From Physocladia obscura (lineage: Eukaryota; Chytridiomycota; Chytridiomycetes; Chytridiales; Chytriomycetaceae): a stretch of 13,290 nucleotides of DNA. The notes below the pieces were generated by a model. The model saw only the letters and a list, made by a program, of their open reading frames with translations. It was not told the origin of the DNA and did no database searches. Of the stretch, positions 9,803-13,290 are shown one piece after another; positions within the stretch are counted from its first letter, which is position 1, and the number at the start of each line of letters is the position of its first letter. The position numbers were made by a program, and so were the translations under genes. Location of the stretch: positions 1 through 13,290 of the forward strand of contig JADGJH010000903.1 of the NCBI GenBank assembly GCA_027596945.1, given 5' to 3'.

Positions 9803-10040
9803 TGCTGGGTTCTTCCTGTCCTCCTCATTGTAGTTGCAAGATCATCAAGCAAAGCTTGATCATCAGCACAAAGCTGGCTCTACAGCTCAATGCTGGATTA
9901 TCAGCCCAAGGTTGGTAAGCAGTGGAGAGCCAGTAAACTGGCTCTACAATATCTGCATCAACTAATTGAAACTCACCACAGCAATGGAAATAGATCCAGA
10001 ATAAACTTGGGAGATGTCTGAGCCCTGGCTAGGTCCTGAG
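9803..10040 (+). repeat. Direct repeat C, copy 1
   Basis: About 240 bp that aligns by eye with 12031-12262. Shared blocks include gggttcttcctgtc, aagcagtggagag, cagtaaactg and cctggctagg/cctgcctagg. Copy 1 carries a hairpin at 9926-9945 (AGAGCCAG, loop TAAA, CTGGCTCT). The two copies lie about 2 kb apart in the same orientation and are clearly diverged. Confidence 0.75.
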
Positions 10041-10117
10041 AATAGCCAAGTTGTGTCCTTCATGCTCTGGAGATAATTATAATAGATAGGATAAACAAAA
10101 ACAGGTAAGTATGGTTA

Positions 10118-10291
10118 ATAAATACACATACAATGTTTTCTCTTTTTCCCAATTAAGATACTGACTGAGTCCTTGTTCTTGCACCACCAGCAACAAGAAA
10201 CATTTTCTTCATTCTCAGGCTGCACTCTGTCAATACATGCATCTAAAGTCACCTCATCACCCATTGCCCTGGTGGCCTGACCATGTCCTGT
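10118..10291 (-). pseudogene. Minus-strand coding remnant, unrecognised
   Basis: Between a TAG at 10294-10292 and a TAA at 10117-10115 the minus strand is open for 58 codons. It has varied, protein-like composition (MGDEVTLDACIDRVQPENEE, then NVSCCWWCKNKDSVSI). Further upstream on the same strand (10290-10690) other frames also read as protein-like for 30-50 codons but are separated by stops, for example GIFPGTRRHWYCQKWSELPD and GLTAAQGISANLLCTPPPPP. The pattern suggests one minus-strand gene decayed by stops and frameshifts. No family was recognised; the closely spaced Cys and Trp residues could be a metal-binding remnant, which is only a guess. Confidence 0.35.
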
Positions 10292-10800
10292 CTACATGGT
10301 GGTATACTTTTACTCACAAGCTTATATTTGCTGGTCCAATCATCAGGCAGTTCACTCCATTTCTGGCAATACCAATGCCTCCTAGTCCCAGGGAATATGC
10401 CTCCCAATCAATGGTGCACTAAAAAAGATATCCACTAACTCATTCCACAGCATCACTAGACCTGTTCCAAGTGTCATGGAGGGCAGGGGGTGGAGGAGGT
10501 GTACAGAGAAGGTTGGCACTTATTCCTTGGGCTGCTGTGAGTCCAGAACAGCAGCTCCAAGTGTTACTCTCATGGTGGAAGACCCATCATGGTGCAGAGA
10601 CACTGGTTGAGCTCAATACACCACTGGCCTCACAGAGCTGTTTACATCCTGCAAACAATATGCCAGTTTTCAGAACATCTTCAATTTATTATTTTGACTC
10701 CAAAACTCAAAGAAAAACAAAACAAATTAATACAAAAACCCAAAACATGACTAATCAAAAAGAACAAAACAAACAGACAACCAATAAATAAATAAAATTA

Positions 10801-10879
10801 TATACAAAATGTAAATAAACAAATATATACAAAATATAGATAAATACAAATATATACGGAATATAAGTAAATACAAATA
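10801..10879 (+). repeat. Tandem repeat of about 27 bp, three units
   Basis: Units at 10801-10825 (25 bp), 10826-10852 (27 bp) and 10853-10879 (27 bp), each beginning tata-c and ending acaaata, followed by a partial unit (tttacaaagat). It is A/T-rich and lies within the CpG-depleted block. Confidence 0.8.
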
Positions 10880-10892
10880 TTTACAAAGATAA

Positions 10893-11650
10893 TTATCAGA
10901 TAAAGTCAAGGAGTTTGAACAAACTCAATCATCATGTGAGAATCTCATAGCAGAAAAAAACCCCAATTGCAACCCTCGTATGGACAAGGGAAGTCCACAA
11001 AGCAGGCTCACGCAGTTGCAGGCACATTGGACATGAGGGACATGTTCCATTCTTTGTCAATGCCTGTCAAAAAATGACCCAATTCTGCAAAATATCCTGT
11101 TTAACAATTTTACCACTTTAGTAAAAGCAGGTGCATTACTTGATGATGCTTAAAGATCAACATGCACATTTGTAAGAACTTCACCTTGACCTATTTTGCT
11201 TCATTCAACATTAAAATTAAGTAACACATTTGTCAAACAGAAAAATGCCAGAGAAATATGCCAATTGGTTGATCATTATCATAATGTACTCCCAGGAGGC
11301 TTGTAGAGCAATAGGGAAAAGTTCTTCTCCAGCTTTTTGAAATGAATCTATTATAAAAGAATAAATGGGTATTGACCTTTGGCTTTGTGTCTTGTTTAAT
11401 TGGATGTTTCACTTGTAAGACTCCATAATTTCTGGAGAACCCCTGTGCGAGATTTGGTTGTAAATACTTCTACCATTGTGGAACCTGCATTTTAAGTAAA
11501 GAAATATAAGGAGTGTAAGACCATATTTTGGCACTAATCAAAGACTATTAACTAATAATGAAACTTTATTTAAAATAGTTTAAGTGACTGTTCATTTCCT
11601 ACCATAACACATTGCTTTCTATATTACATAAAGTAAATTAATAATGAATA
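10893..11650. other. CpG-poor stretch without recognised genes
   Basis: A/T-rich sequence between the tandem repeat and the A/B/C repeat units. No reading frame of interest was found on either strand. It contains three of the few CpGs of the block (10977, 11011, 11448). Confidence 0.45.
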
Positions 11651-11700
11651 ATGATGAGTAAAAGTAAAGCTGAAGGCTTTTGAATGTTCCAAGGACCTTT
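11651..11700 (+). repeat. Direct repeat A, copy 1
   Basis: About 50 bp matching 12271-12322: both carry atgagtaaaagtaaa, a short variable part, then cttttgaatgttccaagg (copy 1) or the same with one change, followed by acctt. Confidence 0.75.
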
Positions 11701-11941
11701 AAAGAAATTGGTTGACTTGCTTAAAAAGTAAAGAAACAAAGACAGTGGACTTGCCTTTCCATCATTAAGCAGAAGTTTTGTATTAATAAAATAAAGTTTG
11801 ATATGTGGAAAAAAACAGGAAGATTTGTTTTGAAAGACTGTTAGAATTTTTGATGGAGAATTTTAAACAATGAAAATCTAGAATAAAGAGAATTCTGCCA
11901 AAAATTAATCATAAACAGAGATTGCAATACTTTTACTAATT

Positions 11942-12030
11942 TCCATAATTTTTCAACTTTGTCCATTTTCAAAAATTTCTCAAAAAATGTTAACAAAGAC
12001 TTCAGAATTTTGATTGGCAAATGTGTTTTC
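11942..12030 (+). repeat. Direct repeat B, copy 1
   Basis: Matches 12326-12383. Shared blocks are caactttgtccat and gaattttgattg-caa-tgtgttttc. Copy 1 holds about 30 extra bases in the middle. It directly abuts repeat C copy 2. Confidence 0.65.
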
Positions 12031-12262
12031 TGTTGGGTTCTTCCTGTCTGTTTTTTCTTATTGCAGCTGCAAGATTGTCAAGCAAAGTTCAATCATTGGC
12101 CCAAAGCTGGTCCATCAGCCAAAGCTAGCATCAGATGAAGCCAATAAGCAGTGGAGAGTCAGTAAACTGACCCTACAACATTTGCATTAAATAATTGAGA
12201 CTCACCACCACAAATCAATTGGAAATAGTTAACTCAGAAAATGTCTGAACCCTGCCTAGGTA
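12031..12262 (+). repeat. Direct repeat C, copy 2
   Basis: Diverged copy of 9803-10040. The hairpin seen in copy 1 is kept as GTCAG, loop TAAA, CTGAC, where both partners of one base pair have changed. It is followed at once by the second copies of repeats A and B. Confidence 0.75.
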
Positions 12263-12270
12263 ACAAACAA

Positions 12271-12322
12271 ATAATCATGAGTAAAAGTAAATTTGAAGAC
12301 TCTTGAATGTTCCAAGGACCTT
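12271..12322 (+). repeat. Direct repeat A, copy 2
   Basis: Second copy of 11651-11700, with the shared blocks atgagtaaaagtaaa and ttgaatgttccaaggacctt. It lies just after repeat C copy 2. Confidence 0.75.
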
Positions 12323-12325
12323 CTA

Positions 12326-12383
12326 TTAATTATAATCTTCCAACTTTGTCCATCTTGAATTTTGATTGACAATGTGTTTTCAG
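12326..12383 (+). repeat. Direct repeat B, copy 2
   Basis: Shorter copy of 11942-12030 with the blocks caactttgtccat and gaattttgattg. It lacks the central part of copy 1. Confidence 0.6.
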
Positions 12384-12468
12384 TATTATAAACTTAAGGA
12401 TTAGCAATAAACTGTTACTACCAGTAATTTTTTGCCATTGATTACTATAAAACTTATTGAAAATGAAG

Positions 12469-12899
12469 TTAACAGAAATTTGTTGGCTTGTTGGGATTTG
12501 CAGCCTTGAGGGCAGAGTTGAGTTTGACTGCATAGCCTCTACTTCCAAATGACAAAGTTTCTGAGCTGTCTTGCAACAAGCCAATTGGTTGGCTGAATGT
12601 TTGTAAGGGTACAGTGGTGGGCAAGAGGCTTTGGCTGGTTACTGGTATTCCAAAGGTAGAAATTCTGATGACACTAATTGCTGAAAGTGTTGACCAGTCA
12701 AAATTGATGGATGTTGAAATTCGCTTCCTAGGGATAAATTTTTTGATGGCAGCATTGTCGTGACTTTTTCCATCATTTTTGCTTTGTATTTGGCCTACTT
12801 TGCCTGCCTGTCACCATTTTTGTCATTATTGGCATGACTGCCATCGTCAATTGCTGCATAAGCATCAATATGGTTGGAATGTTTGTGGCTAGAAAACAT
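12469..12899 (-). pseudogene. Broken minus-strand coding frame, unrecognised
   Basis: An ATG at 12899-12897 opens a 34-codon frame (MFSSHKHSNHIDAYAAIDDG, then SHANNDKNGDRQAK) ending in TAG at 12797-12795. Overlapping it in another frame, the minus strand is open for 113 codons from 12810 to 12472 and ends with TAA at 12471-12469. That frame has no ATG and reads as hydrophilic protein: GKVGQIQSKNDGKSHDNAA, later FGIPVTSQSLLPTTVPLQTF and FGSRGYAVKLNSALKAANPN. Joining near 12810 would give about 143 residues, so one frameshift, or an unseen splice, separates two parts of a single gene. The stretch is CpG-poor over most of its length. I recognise no family. Confidence 0.4.
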
Positions 12900-12986
12900 A
12901 GTATTTATTCTTTCTGTGACATTTCAGGTTCTGATTTAGAATTGTCACTTTATTCAGTTTTGATTTTTGAGTTTTGATTTCAAAAA

Positions 12987-13290
12987 ATGGATGTTCCAAC
13001 TGACGAAATTGCAGACAACGACTCACTGAATGTTATTGATTTTCTCGACGATTTTGCAAAAGAATGTTCCAAAAAAAAATTACCAGGTTTGATCTCTGCT
13101 GCTTAATTTTTCGTTTTATTTTTATTTTTATAGTTATCACGCATGTCACACGAAAACTCCAAGAGTCTGTTGACGAAGGTGTGATTCCTAAATCCTTGAT
13201 TCTTGCTGGAAATAAAGTCAACGAACTGAAATCAAACCGCATCGACGATGATTACACATACGCGTTGATTCGATCTCTATCGGCACACTC
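12987..13290 (+). CDS. LRRC34-like leucine-rich repeat protein, 5' part
   Basis: Exon 1 12987-13086 (33 codons plus one base), a 47-nt intron 13087-13133 (GTTTGATC...TTTATAG), and exon 2 from 13134 to the window end, still open. The encoded N-terminus is acidic (MDVPTDEIADND...FLDDFAKEC), followed by ITHVTRKLQESVDEG and the segment SLILAGNKVNELKSNRIDDD. Recalled human LRRC34 has a similar run before its repeats: a Cys-containing helix, an ILQEVDEEI-like helix, then LNIAGNN and an acidic residue pair. That makes an LRRC34-type (ribonuclease-inhibitor-like LRR) protein the best guess. Only about 85 residues are visible and no complete LRR is present, so the family call is tentative. CpG returns to ordinary density here. 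Confidence 0.55.

Larger units (their letters stand above)
9548..12721. mobile_element. CpG-depleted repeat block, probably degraded transposon-derived DNA
   Basis: No CpG at all was seen from 9548 to 10856, although 10160-10680 is moderately G+C-rich, and none from 11450 to 12721. Only about four fall between (10857, 10977, 11011, 11448). Flanking exons contain many. The block also holds diverged direct repeats (9803-10040 with 12031-12262, and two shorter pairs), a 27-bp tandem repeat and short minus-strand reading frames broken by stops. This is what an old, cytosine-methylated and decayed repeat looks like. I found no transposase or polymerase motif, no clear terminal inverted repeat and no target-site duplication, so class and exact borders are unknown. 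Left and right limits are set by CpG content. Confidence 0.5.

Noticed and set aside
9803..10040. tRNA-derived SINE in repeat C
   Set aside because: No convincing A-box or B-box pair at the right spacing; GGTTC occurs once but without a B-box continuation.
10237..10791. Plus-strand frames of 61 and 106 codons in the repeat block
   Set aside because: Trp/Pro/His-rich antisense-like composition, then a low-complexity Lys/Gln/Asn tail. The minus strand reads more like protein.
9803..12262. LTR retrotransposon bounded by the two C repeats
   Set aside because: The copies are diverged, lack TG...CA ends, primer-binding and polypurine sites, and no reverse transcriptase or integrase motif lies between them. 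Repeats A and B extend beyond copy 2.
1..13290. tRNA, rRNA, CRISPR array or replication origin
   Set aside because: No cloverleaf, rRNA-like block or regularly spaced identical repeats with unique spacers was seen on either strand.

Overview
The window is nuclear DNA of a eukaryote with short spliceosomal introns (about 42-130 nt, GT...AG) and the standard genetic code. It combines a complete outer-dynein-arm docking gene (ODAD2/ARMC4) with two complete velvet-domain genes. Velvet factors are known chiefly from fungi, and ODAD2 is expected only where motile flagella exist, so the best guess is an early-diverging zoosporic fungus (chytrid-like or a relative). The species cannot be named from sequence alone.

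Layout. 1-1160: CpG-poor, T-rich DNA with a minus-strand frame (698-138) interrupted by one in-frame TAA. 1161-1358: ODAD2 upstream region with a cluster of ACCG motifs and an 8-bp inverted repeat. 1359-5481 (+): ODAD2/ARMC4, 13 exons and 1122 codons, apparently intact. 5482-6078: convergent intergenic gap. 7236-6079 (-): velvet gene B, 5 exons, 281 aa. 7237-8050: intergenic. 9227-8051 (-): velvet gene A, 4 exons, 314 aa. 9548-12721: a block almost without CpG, holding diverged direct repeats, a 27-bp tandem repeat and decayed minus-strand coding frames; it looks like an old repeat or transposon-derived insertion. 12987-13290 (+): 5' end of a gene whose first residues resemble LRRC34, cut by the window edge.

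How the genes relate. ODAD2 acts at the axoneme, helping attach outer dynein arms. The two velvet genes probably encode NF-kB-like DNA-binding regulators and look like a tandem duplicate, since they share three phase-2 intron positions and unusual residues. One copy (B) has lost the D-L-S-V-R signature of the domain. Nothing in the sequence proves a regulatory link between the velvet pair and the flagellar gene; the adjacency is a hypothesis. All splice models were made by eye from reading frame, splice dinucleotides and family similarity recalled from memory, so they need transcript support.
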